DNA of 26,149 bases. Origin: a virus. Below the pieces are notes generated by a model that saw only the letters and a program-made list of their open reading frames with translations, searched no databases and was not told the DNA's origin. Of the stretch, positions 15,675 through 22,543 are shown one piece after another. Position numbers and translations under genes: made by a program. Each line of letters begins with the position of its first letter. The first letter of the stretch is position 1. Where the stretch lies: positions 1 to 26,149 of the IMG/VR virus record IMGVR_UViG_3300046543_000497, one strand, 5' to 3'.

Positions 15675-16694
15675 ATGCAACTCACTCAAAAGCTGCTTGG
15701 CTCAATCTATCGGGCCTTCAATAAGGATGCGAAGGCGTATCTCGCGCTGCGCATCAATTACTCCGGCGGCCCGTTCGTGTGGACGGTGCTGGATGGCACC
15801 CTGACGGGCGCGAGCGGCGCCACAGAGCTTTTCTCGTTCGACCTGTCTCAGTACACCATCGGGCAGCTCGCGACGGCGCTGGCGGCCATTCCGGGCGTGA
15901 GCGTGCCGTATTTGACAGGCGGCAACACGTCACTCTCGGCGCTCGTGCTGATCGACGGCAGCGGCGACCAGTCCGCGAGCAACGGCGATCACCTGATGGC
16001 CTACTCGTCTACCTTGTGGGCGATGCTGGAGCCGTTCGCAAACGAGCTGGCAGCGGCCGCGCTTCAGATCAAGCAGGCGCTTCTTCAGATGAGCCTGACG
16101 TCGGCGAGTGACGAGTGGGTTGACGAGTGGGGCGGCTACTTCAACGTGCCGCGCAAGTCCGGCGAAGTCGATGCCGCCTACGCGTCGCGGATCATCGTGG
16201 AAGTACTGCGCCCGCGCGGCAATAACATCGCGATCGAAGCAGCGCTCAATGAGCTGCTCGGCCAGCAGATCGTAGTGACAGACCTGTACACCGAACCGGC
16301 GGTCATCAGCGCGGGCAACGATATGTCGCCGCATGTGCTCGGGCTGTTCGACGTGCAGGCCGGTTATGACTTGCTCGGCGGAGACGACGTCAACGGCTAT
16401 ACGGATATGGTGAAGGCGCGCATCGAGACACTGCGCGACGCCGGGATGCACCTGAATTCGTTCGCGCTCGTCGGCAGCACGCTCACCGATTCGGTCAGCT
16501 ATGTGCCGACCGATGAAGGGTTGACGATTTTCATGGACGTCGGCACGCAAATCGTTGAGCCCGCGATCGGCGATCCAGCCGAATCGGCCTCGATCCACTG
16601 GACGCAAGCGACGCTCTACGACGGGCTGCGCAACTTCGACGGCTCGATCAATTACACCTCGGGCAGCGCGTTCGATGAAGTGCTGAGCGACTGA
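15675..16694 (+). CDS. Baseplate wedge / gpI-like tail protein
   Basis: The ATG is 3 nt after the J stop. The 339-residue protein has an N-terminal beta-rich half (LTQKLLGSIYRAFNKDAKAY, TVLDGTLTGASGATELFSF). It also has a part that fits the gpI or YmfQ style of baseplate protein: LQMSLTSASDEWVDEWGGYF, then VPRKSGEVDAAYASRIIVEV and a helix ALNELLGQQIVV. The phrase DEWVDEWGxxFxVPR...GExDxxYxxRI is common in wedge proteins that follow J. It probably connects J to the fibres. The gene ends 55 nt before the next and is followed by repeated element copy 4. Confidence 0.72.
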   Translation: MQLTQKLLGSIYRAFNKDAKAYLALRINYSGGPFVWTVLDGTLTGASGATELFSFDLSQYTIGQLATALAAIPGVSVPYLTGGNTSLSALVLIDGSGDQSASNGDHLMAYSSTLWAMLEPFANELAAAALQIKQALLQMSLTSASDEWVDEWGGYFNVPRKSGEVDAAYASRIIVEVLRPRGNNIAIEAALNELLGQQIVVTDLYTEPAVISAGNDMSPHVLGLFDVQAGYDLLGGDDVNGYTDMVKARIETLRDAGMHLNSFALVGSTLTDSVSYVPTDEGLTIFMDVGTQIVEPAIGDPAESASIHWTQATLYDGLRNFDGSINYTSGSAFDEVLSD

Positions 16695-16707
16695 TCCACG
16701 CGAAGGG

Positions 16708-16737
16708 TCGTGACACGAGAGTGGCAAGAACACTCTC
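16708..16737 (+). promoter_or_regulatory. Repeated intergenic element, copy 4, with perfect hairpin
   Basis: TCGTGAC (16708-16714), as part of the dyad TCGTGACACGA (16708-16718), runs into a perfect stem GAGAGTG (16717-16723) / CACTCTC (16731-16737) with a 7-nt loop. There is no T-tract, so it is not a standard terminator. The RBS TGGAG at 16738-16742 follows at once. A promoter/leader role for the fibre genes is inferred. Confidence 0.55.
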
Positions 16738-16749
16738 TGGAGTCACTCA

Positions 16750-17193
16750 ATGCAACTTCGCGACGAAGTACGCGATCGCCCTACGGGGCGTCTTATCTGC
16801 CGTGCCTACCGAAAAGGGAAGCTCATCGACACGCTCGATGACGCCAATCTCGTCGTCACGGCTTCCAAGCAGATCCAATGCAATGCACTCGGCAACACGG
16901 CGGGGTGGGCGGTCACGCAGATGGGCTTCGGCACCAATGGCGCGACGCCTGCGCTCACCGATACCACGCTGACCGGCGCCTATCTGCGCGCGTTCGATTC
17001 CGTGGTGTTTCCGCTGGCGAATCAGGTGCAGTTCAACTTCTCGCTCGGCGTGAGTGAGGCGAACGGTCTGTCGATTCAGGAATTCGGACTCGTCACCGGC
17101 AACGGCAAGCTGTTCGCCCGCAAGGTGCGGCTCGCGGCCTTGGTGAAGCAGTCCGACATTACGTTGTCGGGCAGCTGGATCATTACGTTCTAA
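16750..17193 (+). CDS. Small tail protein, probably baseplate-fibre adaptor
   Basis: The 147-residue protein starts at 16750 with TGGAG 7 nt upstream. It is almost all beta and loop: RPTGRLICRAYRKGKLIDTL, MGFGTNGATPALTDTTL, a FNFSLGVSEANGLSIQEFGL segment and a C-terminal LSGSWIITF. Proteins of this size and pattern occur between gpI-like and fibre genes in several contractile phages and probably help attach the fibre. I cannot assign a named family. The gap to the fibre gene is 9 nt, so the two are presumably translated from one message. Confidence 0.62.
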   Translation: MQLRDEVRDRPTGRLICRAYRKGKLIDTLDDANLVVTASKQIQCNALGNTAGWAVTQMGFGTNGATPALTDTTLTGAYLRAFDSVVFPLANQVQFNFSLGVSEANGLSIQEFGLVTGNGKLFARKVRLAALVKQSDITLSGSWIITF

Positions 17194-17202
17194 GGCGGCT
17201 AA

Positions 17203-19305
17203 ATGGCAAACATTGTTGAAACCGTCAATTACGATTCCGGCGTCTACCTGCTCGCGACGACTGATCCAGTCCTCGGCGGCACGAGCGGCAAGGCCAACGC
17301 AGCGGCGACGAACCTCGCGAACCGTACCGCCTGGCTGAAGAGCCAAGTCGATACGATCAACGCGCTCACGCCGACGCTCGCGCCGCTGCTCTCGCCGACG
17401 CTCACCGGCACGCCGAAGACGGCCGCGCCGCTCGTGGGCGACAACTCGACGCAGATCGCGAGCACGGCGTTTGTGCAGATTGCGGCGAATGGCCGACTGG
17501 CTCTGAACGTCGCGGGCAGCGCGAACGTCACGCTGAGCGCGACGCAAGCAGGCTATGCGTACATCGAATTCGTCGGCGCGCTGACCGGAAATATCACGGT
17601 CACAGTGCCGGGTGCGTCGTCCCTGTGGAAGATGAAAAACTCCACGTCCGGCCCGTACACCATCACCATCATCAGCGCGACCAGTGGCGGCTCGACGTTG
17701 CTGCTGCCGCAAGGAGGCTCGCAGGACGTGTTGACGGACGGCCAGAACGTCTATTCGCTCGGCTATGCGCCTCTGACGGGTGCGGTATTCACCGGGGCGA
17801 TCACGGTCCCGGGGGAAACGAATAGCGGGAACCTGACGTTTAGCGGCGCCGCGTCGCGCATTCTCGGCGACTTCACGAATGCGACGCTCGCGAGCCGCTT
17901 GATGCTCCAGACGAGCACGGCCAACAGCGCCACGAGTGTCGGCGCGATCCCAAGCGGCACCGCCATCGGCGCAAACTTTGTCGCCTATAGTGCGTCCGAT
18001 CCGACCAATGGTTCTCGGGTCTTGATTAGCGCCATCGCTGGCGAAGGGCGTCTCATGGCCGATGCTGTCGGCACCGGGACCGTGCCATTTCTGACGCTCT
18101 ACACCAACGCCGCTGAGCGGATGCGCATCGGCACGGCGGGCCGCGTGCTGATCGGCACCACGACCGACGACGGCGCGAGCAAGCTGCAAGTGAACGGCGT
18201 CATCGCAACGAATGGCGGCCTGAATGTAACCGGCGCGGCGGGCTCGACTTTCTCCGGCGGCATCACTGCGACAGGGGGCTGGATTGAGCTCGGCCCGACA
18301 ACCGGTGTAACGACGCCGTTCATCGACTTCCACAGCTCGGGCTCGGCCAACGACTTCGACTCGCGGATCATCGCCTCGGGCGGCACGTCGGGCACCTCGG
18401 GCTTGGGCACACTTCAGTTTCAAGTCGGGCAGGTTGTCATCTTGCACGGCTCGCTGGCGCAGCTCAAGCTCGCCTCGGGCACCTACCAGCCGGTGATTCG
18501 CTCGAACCTTTCCAATAGCGCGATCGAATTCGTCAACGGCGCCAACTCGGCCGTGAATCTGACGTTGAGCGATGCCGGTTATTTGACGACTCGCTCCGGG
18601 ATGACGGTCAACGGGGCTGTGACCGCCACTGGCGGCGTCTACGTCAGCGCGGGCAATACGATCACGTTCCAGGCGCAAAACGGCTACACGGGAACCTTGC
18701 GCGCCGACACTTCCAGCATGGTTGGCTTTATCAACCAAGCGGGGAATGCGTGGAACCTCCAGATTCAGGACGCCGGGACGATTGTCGTCCGGGCTAATTT
18801 GGCCGCTACTTCGGGCGAAGTTCGCGGCGCTACGGTTGTGGCGAACAACTACCTGTATGCGGGCGGCGGCACTAGTTATATCTCCGGTGACGGCAATGTG
18901 TACGGCACGCAGTGGGGCGGCTGGCTGAGCAACAAGCTCGGCAGTATGGTGTCCGACACGCAGAATCGCGTGCCGATTCGCAACACTGGCTACGGCGGTT
19001 ACGGGTTCGTCATCAACAACAGCGGCAACGCGGTTCAGATGAGTTGGGGCTCGAACGTCGATCTGTCGGTCGATTCGACCTACATCGGCGCGGTCATTAC
19101 GCACTCGACTCTCATGAGTTGGCTCGCGAGCCAAACGGGCGCGAACGGCGTCGGCTCCTATGCGCTGACGAACACGCCGAATCTGAGCTTCGGTACGAAC
19201 TACTCCGGTGGATCAGTCGGGCTCGCGGCGGGCACATGGACGTGTATGAACGGCTTTGCGTCGCAAGGCAATTACTTCTACTACCTGATGTTTCGGCGGA
19301 GCTAA
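17203..19305 (+). CDS. Tail fibre protein
   Basis: The 700-residue product has the layout of a host-recognition fibre. The N-terminal part includes ATNLANRTAWLKSQVDTINA, the NRTxWLKxQxD motif typical of fibre attachment domains. A repeated shaft follows (SPTLTGTPKTAAPLVGDNST, APLTGAVFTGAITVPG, MRIGTAGRVLIGTTTDDGAS, VTGAAGSTFSGGITATGGW), made of Gly/Thr/Ala/Val-rich beta repeats. The C-terminal part (from about residue 580: GGWLSNKLGSMVSD, VGSYALTNTPNLSFGTNYSG, ending YYLMFRRS) is the probable receptor-binding tip. No peptidase S74 self-cleaving chaperone was seen. A dedicated chaperone gene follows after 3 nt. Confidence 0.85.
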   Translation: MANIVETVNYDSGVYLLATTDPVLGGTSGKANAAATNLANRTAWLKSQVDTINALTPTLAPLLSPTLTGTPKTAAPLVGDNSTQIASTAFVQIAANGRLALNVAGSANVTLSATQAGYAYIEFVGALTGNITVTVPGASSLWKMKNSTSGPYTITIISATSGGSTLLLPQGGSQDVLTDGQNVYSLGYAPLTGAVFTGAITVPGETNSGNLTFSGAASRILGDFTNATLASRLMLQTSTANSATSVGAIPSGTAIGANFVAYSASDPTNGSRVLISAIAGEGRLMADAVGTGTVPFLTLYTNAAERMRIGTAGRVLIGTTTDDGASKLQVNGVIATNGGLNVTGAAGSTFSGGITATGGWIELGPTTGVTTPFIDFHSSGSANDFDSRIIASGGTSGTSGLGTLQFQVGQVVILHGSLAQLKLASGTYQPVIRSNLSNSAIEFVNGANSAVNLTLSDAGYLTTRSGMTVNGAVTATGGVYVSAGNTITFQAQNGYTGTLRADTSSMVGFINQAGNAWNLQIQDAGTIVVRANLAATSGEVRGATVVANNYLYAGGGTSYISGDGNVYGTQWGGWLSNKLGSMVSDTQNRVPIRNTGYGGYGFVINNSGNAVQMSWGSNVDLSVDSTYIGAVITHSTLMSWLASQTGANGVGSYALTNTPNLSFGTNYSGGSVGLAAGTWTCMNGFASQGNYFYYLMFRRS

Positions 19306-19308
19306 AGC

Positions 19309-19731
19309 ATGAGCGAGCAGCAACTTTCTATCGATATGAGCCCGGCTGCGTACAGCACTGTCACGAACCCGCGCTGGATGGACGCGGCGCACACGGTTCT
19401 CGACGTGGACGTGGACTTTCCCGGGCTCGGCGTCGTGCCCTTCACGGCATCGCCGGACGACTGCGAGCACCACGGCAAAGAGATTTACGCCGACTGTATC
19501 GCTGGCAAATACGGGGCGATCGCCGACTATCTGGCCGACGAAAAAGCGCTTGCCGAAAAGGCGCGCGCCACGCGCGACCGGCTGCTTACCGGGTGCGACT
19601 GGTCGCAGCTGCCCGATGTTCCGGCGGCGACGCGCACGGCTTATGTGGCATACCGCGCCGCGCTGCGCGACATTACGAAGCAGGACGGTTTTCCGACGTC
19701 GATCGCGTGGCCGAAGGCGCCGGACGTCTAA
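19309..19731 (+). CDS. Tail fibre assembly chaperone
   Basis: The start is 3 nt after the fibre stop, with GGAG at 19298-19301. The 140-residue protein ends with LLTGCDWSQLPDVPAATRTA, then YRAALRDITKQDGFPTSIAW. That is the W-x-Q-L-P-D...YR-x-ALRDI...FP...WP pattern of phage tail assembly chaperones (Phage_tail_APC type), small proteins that help fibre trimers fold. The N-terminal half is a mixed sequence with a short helix around residues 70-95 (IADYLADEKALAEKARATRD). Gene order, fibre followed by chaperone, agrees. It is followed by repeated element copy 5. Confidence 0.82.
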   Translation: MSEQQLSIDMSPAAYSTVTNPRWMDAAHTVLDVDVDFPGLGVVPFTASPDDCEHHGKEIYADCIAGKYGAIADYLADEKALAEKARATRDRLLTGCDWSQLPDVPAATRTAYVAYRAALRDITKQDGFPTSIAWPKAPDV

Positions 19732-19733
19732 AT

Positions 19734-19780
19734 TCGTGACGGTATGGTGGAGCCATATTCAGCCTGAGGCTCCCCATGCC
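19734..19780 (+). promoter_or_regulatory. Repeated intergenic element, copy 5, with hairpin covering the next start codon
   Basis: TCGTGAC (19734-19740) sits 2 nt after the stop. The adjoining GGTATGG (19741-19747) plus GGAGCC (19749-19754) pair with GGCTCC (19768-19773) plus CCATGCC (19774-19780), a 13-bp stem with one bulged T and a 13-nt loop. The 3' arm includes the ATG at 19776, so translation of the next gene may be controlled by this structure. Confidence 0.6.
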
Positions 19781-20321
19781 GCCCGCCAACCAACTTTCCG
19801 CGACTGACGCCGCCGTTCTCGAAATTCAGCTCAAGCAGATCCACGACTGGATGAGCGAGATGCGGCCCGTCATCATGAATATCCCGACACTGACCGAGCG
19901 GTACAACGGCTTTGAGCATCGCTTGGGCGAGCTCGAAAACCGCTATGCACAGACACTCGAACAGGTGACGCAATCGATGGGACGCGTGCATCAACGCATT
20001 GACGAAGTGCGCGACGAATTCCGCCGCACGCGCGATGAAGGCCGAGCCGAAACCGCCGCGCTGGTGCATAAGGAGCTCGCCGAGCTGAAGTCCGCCATGA
20101 AGAGCATGGAGGACGCCGCCGAGCACACGGAGCGCAAAGTCGATGCGTGGGTCAATCGCGGCAAGGGCGCATGGTGGGCGATCGGCGTCCTCGCGGTCGT
20201 ATTCGGCGGCATCTTCACCTACGTCTTCAGCGATATCACGGCCGCGCACGACTGGCGCATCCGCGTGACCGAAACGCTTCGGAACAAAGGCATCACCGAC
20301 TTGAACCTGCCGGTGCGATAA
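19776..20321 (+). CDS. Membrane-anchored coiled-coil protein of unknown function
   Basis: The 181-residue product has a long charged helix (about residues 10-125, with heptad-like stretches such as YNGFEHRLGELENRYAQTL and QRIDEVRDEFRRTRDE). It then has one strong transmembrane segment (about 131-151, GAWWAIGVLAVVFGGIFTYV) and a short polar tail of about 30 residues. There is no signal peptide. It is the last gene of the + strand virion block and has its own TCGTGAC element and start-codon hairpin. A virion role is not obvious; a membrane-associated function in the infected or lysogenic cell (for example superinfection exclusion) is one guess. Confidence 0.65.
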   Translation: MPPANQLSATDAAVLEIQLKQIHDWMSEMRPVIMNIPTLTERYNGFEHRLGELENRYAQTLEQVTQSMGRVHQRIDEVRDEFRRTRDEGRAETAALVHKELAELKSAMKSMEDAAEHTERKVDAWVNRGKGAWWAIGVLAVVFGGIFTYVFSDITAAHDWRIRVTETLRNKGITDLNLPVR

Positions 20322-20341
20322 AGCGCCGCCGGGCAGCTTTT
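20320..20341 (+). terminator. Terminator-like hairpin closing the virion block
   Basis: AAAGC-GCC (20320-20327) pairs with GGC-A-GCTTT (20332-20340) with one bulged A and a GCCG loop, ending in TTTT. It lies between the convergent genes at 20321 and 20341 and may serve both strands. Confidence 0.6.
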
Positions 20342-20577
20342 CAAGTCGCCGGGTGCTCCAGTTTGTACAGGCGCTCGGCGGTCTTGTCGAAGTTATCCCA
20401 CTGCGCCGCGATCGCTTCGCCTTGGCCCGCGATGAGGGATTCGAGGGAAGCGAAGCGCTTTTCGACGCCCGCGAGTCGCCCTTTGACTTGCTGCATTTCC
20501 TCGTGCATCAGGTCCAGCTTCGCCAGCACCTTGTCGAGTTTCACCAGAACAATGTCTTTCGGTTGTTGCTCGTCCAT
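20341..20577 (-). CDS. Small coiled-coil protein of unknown function
   Basis: The ATG at 20577 is preferred, with GGGGGAAGAG just upstream on the - strand; the frame could begin at a TTG at 20595. The product is about 78 residues and almost wholly helical, with a leucine/valine heptad (VKLDKVLAKLDLMHEEMQQV, then GRLAGVEKRFASLESLIAGQ). It has no membrane segment or cysteines. It is convergent with the membrane-anchored coiled-coil gene and 39 nt downstream of the zinc-knuckle gene on the same strand, so these two are probably one small operon. No function is known to me. Confidence 0.62.
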   Translation of the reverse strand: MDEQQPKDIVLVKLDKVLAKLDLMHEEMQQVKGRLAGVEKRFASLESLIAGQGEAIAAQWDNFDKTAERLYKLEHPAT

Positions 20578-20616
20578 CTCTTCCCCCGTCGTCAATTTTA
20601 CATAATCAAAGAAAGA

Positions 20617-21117
20617 TCAGCGGCGCTCAATAGTGATGCCCGTCAGCTTGATTTCTATCTTTTTGATCCTGCCGAGGAAGCCCAACGCCTCAATGAAACG
20701 GTGTTTCGTCTTACATTTTTTGCAGACAATTTCAGCCTCGAAGGTGAAGTCGTTCTTTCGCGTGTCAATGCGATTAACCCGATAAGTCAGAGTTTCTCGC
20801 TTATGGCAGGTTGGGCAATCATATTCTGCGCACTCGATCGGAATCGATTGGTGTACGAAGCTCAGCATCTCTCCGCACTTCTGGCACTCTACGCCACGAG
20901 GTTTCTTTGCTCTTCCGAATAGCCTCCAACCCGTCGGTCCGTTCTGCTCGATGCGTTCGATGTCCACCTCGTAGCGTGTTGTGAAGAGGTATCTTGGATC
21001 GCGCTCCGACCGGCGACAGCCACGGCAATAGTACTCACCGCCGCGCTCGGTCACCGATAACTGAACCCTTTCGTCCGCAACGGCGTCATCGGGGCGAATA
21101 CGCAATCGATTTGACAT
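20617..21117 (-). CDS. Hypothetical protein with four CxxC zinc knuckles
   Basis: The start at 21117 (MSNRLRIRPDD) is chosen over an in-frame start at 21240, which would overlap the divergent + strand gene. The product is 166 residues with four CxxC pairs in order: YYCRGCRRS, VECQKCGEM, YDCPTCHKRE and IVCKKCKTKH. They are spaced like two zinc-ribbon units, each pair of knuckles separated by beta strands (for example SIPIECAEYDCPTC, RETLTYRVNRI). The C-terminus is basic (GRIKKIEIKL). A nucleic-acid-binding or regulatory role is plausible. The base composition is lower in GC than the virion block, suggesting separate acquisition. Confidence 0.65.
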   Translation of the reverse strand: MSNRLRIRPDDAVADERVQLSVTERGGEYYCRGCRRSERDPRYLFTTRYEVDIERIEQNGPTGWRLFGRAKKPRGVECQKCGEMLSFVHQSIPIECAEYDCPTCHKRETLTYRVNRIDTRKNDFTFEAEIVCKKCKTKHRFIEALGFLGRIKKIEIKLTGITIERR

Positions 21118-21196
21118 AATAGACTTTATCACCCGGAAATTTTGAGGGGTGCGGGAACCCGATTTGCTGCCGAGCTGAGCGTCAATGGAGGCAAGC

Positions 21197-21397
21197 ATGT
21201 GCCATGGAAACCCGGATGAAATACTAGCTGAGATTCTCAAGGCGCGGCCGCTTGCGCGCGACGCGCGCGGCTACACTGCGATGGATGACTTCGACCACTT
21301 CTGCGCATACTCCGGGTGCAACGAGAGCGCAGTAGGCAAAGAAACCTTCGCGTGGGCGCGACTCGCATACATTAGCGCGAAACTGCCCCCGACGTGA
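21197..21397 (+). CDS. Small hypothetical protein upstream of ligase
   Basis: The ATG at 21197 is chosen because GGAGG at 21189-21193 is ideally spaced for it, whereas the ATG at 21185 overlaps that site. The product is 66 residues (MCHGNPDEILAEILKARPLA...), helical and with three cysteines and a DDFDHFCAYSGC segment. No family was recognised. The stop overlaps the ligase start as GTGA (21394-21397), so the two are translationally coupled. It is divergent from the zinc-knuckle gene; promoters for both should lie in 21118-21196, but I could not pick convincing -35/-10 pairs. Confidence 0.62.
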   Translation: MCHGNPDEILAEILKARPLARDARGYTAMDDFDHFCAYSGCNESAVGKETFAWARLAYISAKLPPT

Positions 21398-22044
21398 GTG
21401 CGATTCCCGTCATTGCCGCGCCGGACCTCATGCTCGCGACGCTCACGCGGGCGCCGTTCTCCCGCGAAAATTGGATTTTCGAGCTGAAATACGACGGCTT
21501 CCGGTGCCTGATTCGGAAGGTGGGCGAATGCGTCGAGCTCATCTCGCGGCAAGGCAATTCGATGAATCGCTCCTTCCCCGAGATCGTTGAAGCCGTGGCG
21601 CGCGTTCCTGGCGATTTCGTGTGGGATGCCGAGCTCACGGTGGACGAGCCGACCGGACAGTCCTCTTTCGGACGCCTGCAGCTGCGTGCGCGCACGACAG
21701 TCGAGATGCGGGTGCGCGCTGCGGTAAGGCAGCATCCGGCCCGGCTCTACGTGTTCGATATGCTGGCCGAGGGCGAGCGGGACTTGCGGCAGCTGCCGCT
21801 GATCCAGCGCAAGGAAGTGCTGCGCGATGCGTTCGAAAACACTGCTGTGCTCGTCTACGTGACTGGAATCGTTGCGGCGGGCGCATGGGTGTTCGAGCAG
21901 GTAGAAGCGCACGATTTCGAAGGGATGGTCGCCAAGCGGCTCAACTCCACCTATCAGCGCGGGCGGTCGAACGATTGGCAAAAGGTCAAGTTCGCGGGCT
22001 ACAGCAGGCAGGGGGCACTCGGGTGGGGTCGCAAGCAGGTGTAA
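21394..22044 (+). CDS. Minimal ATP-dependent DNA ligase (adenylation domain only)
   Basis: The GTG start overlaps the previous stop. The 216-residue product shows the nucleotidyltransferase motifs in order: ELKYDGFR (motif I, K32 to be adenylated), VWDAEL (motif III), YVFDML, EGMVAKR (motif IV) and WQKVKFAGY (motif V). These are the motifs of LigD-type and phage ATP-dependent ligases that seal nicks. The protein ends shortly after motif V, and the OB-fold domain with motif VI that normally follows is absent. No continuation was seen in other frames downstream. It may be a natural minimal ligase, may act with a partner, or may be a degraded gene; all core residues are intact. Confidence 0.82.
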   Translation: MSAIPVIAAPDLMLATLTRAPFSRENWIFELKYDGFRCLIRKVGECVELISRQGNSMNRSFPEIVEAVARVPGDFVWDAELTVDEPTGQSSFGRLQLRARTTVEMRVRAAVRQHPARLYVFDMLAEGERDLRQLPLIQRKEVLRDAFENTAVLVYVTGIVAAGAWVFEQVEAHDFEGMVAKRLNSTYQRGRSNDWQKVKFAGYSRQGALGWGRKQV

Positions 22045-22310
22045 ACGACAAAAGCTCCTGCTCTGTATTTTCTAATCTAGGGTTTTTCGTGATACACGAG
22101 ATGAACGAGATAGAGACACTCATGAAAAAAGTGTGTGGCGTGTGATCGTGCAGCAGTCGCAGACGAATAAATGCGAGCAGGCCCCATGATTATCAGGCGT
22201 CTAGTGCTTGGTGCGGTGCCGCATTATCGGAGTTAATCCCACGATAGTCGTCGCTACCTTCTGGCAAATCCTCGCCCCCGCCGGCGCTGCACGAAAATTC
22301 CGTTACTATT
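22045..22310. other. Intergenic region after the ligase, no convincing gene
   Basis: No convincing gene was seen. The region holds a perfect dyad, TCGTG-ATA-CACGA (22087-22099), which resembles the TCGTGACACGA dyads of the virion block. It also holds two micro-ORFs without good RBSs (22101-22145, 14 residues; 22171-22236, 21 residues) and a TACTAT -10-like hexamer at 22304-22309 without a clear -35. Confidence 0.45.
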
Positions 22311-22432
22311 GGGGAGCGGTAAAAGCGTGCAGTTCTTTTTCCCGCCGCAAAAGGAAAGGGCATCACCTGTGAAGACTCTGGGCAGAGTTCAGGGGACACC
22401 CTTTTGTACAGCACGCTTCTTAAGAGGTTCGC
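22311..22432 (+). other. Structured leader of micropeptide module 1
   Basis: Nested complementary segments are visible: AAGCGTGC (22323-22330) with GCACGCTT (22411-22418), inside it CAAAAGG (22348-22354) with CCTTTTG (22400-22406), and at the centre ACTCTG-GG-CAGAGT (22375-22388). The last long-range arm ends 4 nt before the AAGAGG RBS. This suggests an RNA leader that controls access to the RBS. It has not been tested by folding. Confidence 0.55.
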
Positions 22433-22507
22433 ATGATTCCTCATGCTCCCCTGTATTTGGCAATTGCGGTAGCCTACCTATTGATGTTTATAGATAGCAT
22501 CCGCTAA
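22433..22507 (+). CDS. Hydrophobic micropeptide 1 (24 aa), candidate type I toxin-like
   Basis: The ATG at 22433 has an AAGAGG RBS (22422-22427) 5 nt upstream. The 24-residue peptide is MIPHAPLYLAIAVAYLLMFI followed by DSIR: one hydrophobic helix long enough to reach into a membrane, ending in a charged tail. It shares the pattern LYxAI...YLxxFxDS with micropeptide 2 at 25713. The codons are unlike the GC-rich neighbours (TTG, GTA, CTA, ATA). A GC-rich hairpin follows 12 nt after the stop. The set of structured leader, tiny hydrophobic peptide and hairpin resembles type I toxins or small regulatory membrane peptides, but I recognise no named family, and no antisense RNA has been shown. Confidence 0.55.
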   Translation: MIPHAPLYLAIAVAYLLMFIDSIR

Positions 22508-22519
22508 TCGTCAATCAAC

Positions 22520-22543
22520 CCCGGCCCGTTGGAGCGGGCTGGG
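22520..22543 (+). terminator. GC-rich hairpin after micropeptide 1
   Basis: CCCGGCCCG (22520-22528) pairs with CGGGCTGGG (22535-22543) over 9 bp (one G-T) with a 6-nt loop, followed by ATTTC. The T-run is weak, so it may be a terminator for both directions or an RNA stabiliser. An ACAC-ATTGC-GTGT hairpin follows at 22555-22567 and is conserved at module 2. Confidence 0.5.

Noticed and set aside
13710-15689. 659-codon - strand frame opposite the baseplate genes
   Set aside because: Antisense of the gp25-like and J genes, with a low-complexity Arg/Asp/His composition.
16747-19134. 795-codon - strand frame opposite the fibre genes
   Set aside because: Antisense of the beta-repeat fibre. Repeats and composition come from the sense strand.
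22101-22236. Two further micro-ORFs (14 and 21 codons)
   Set aside because: They lack a good RBS, have no paralogue in the window and are not hydrophobic in the manner of the two micropeptides.
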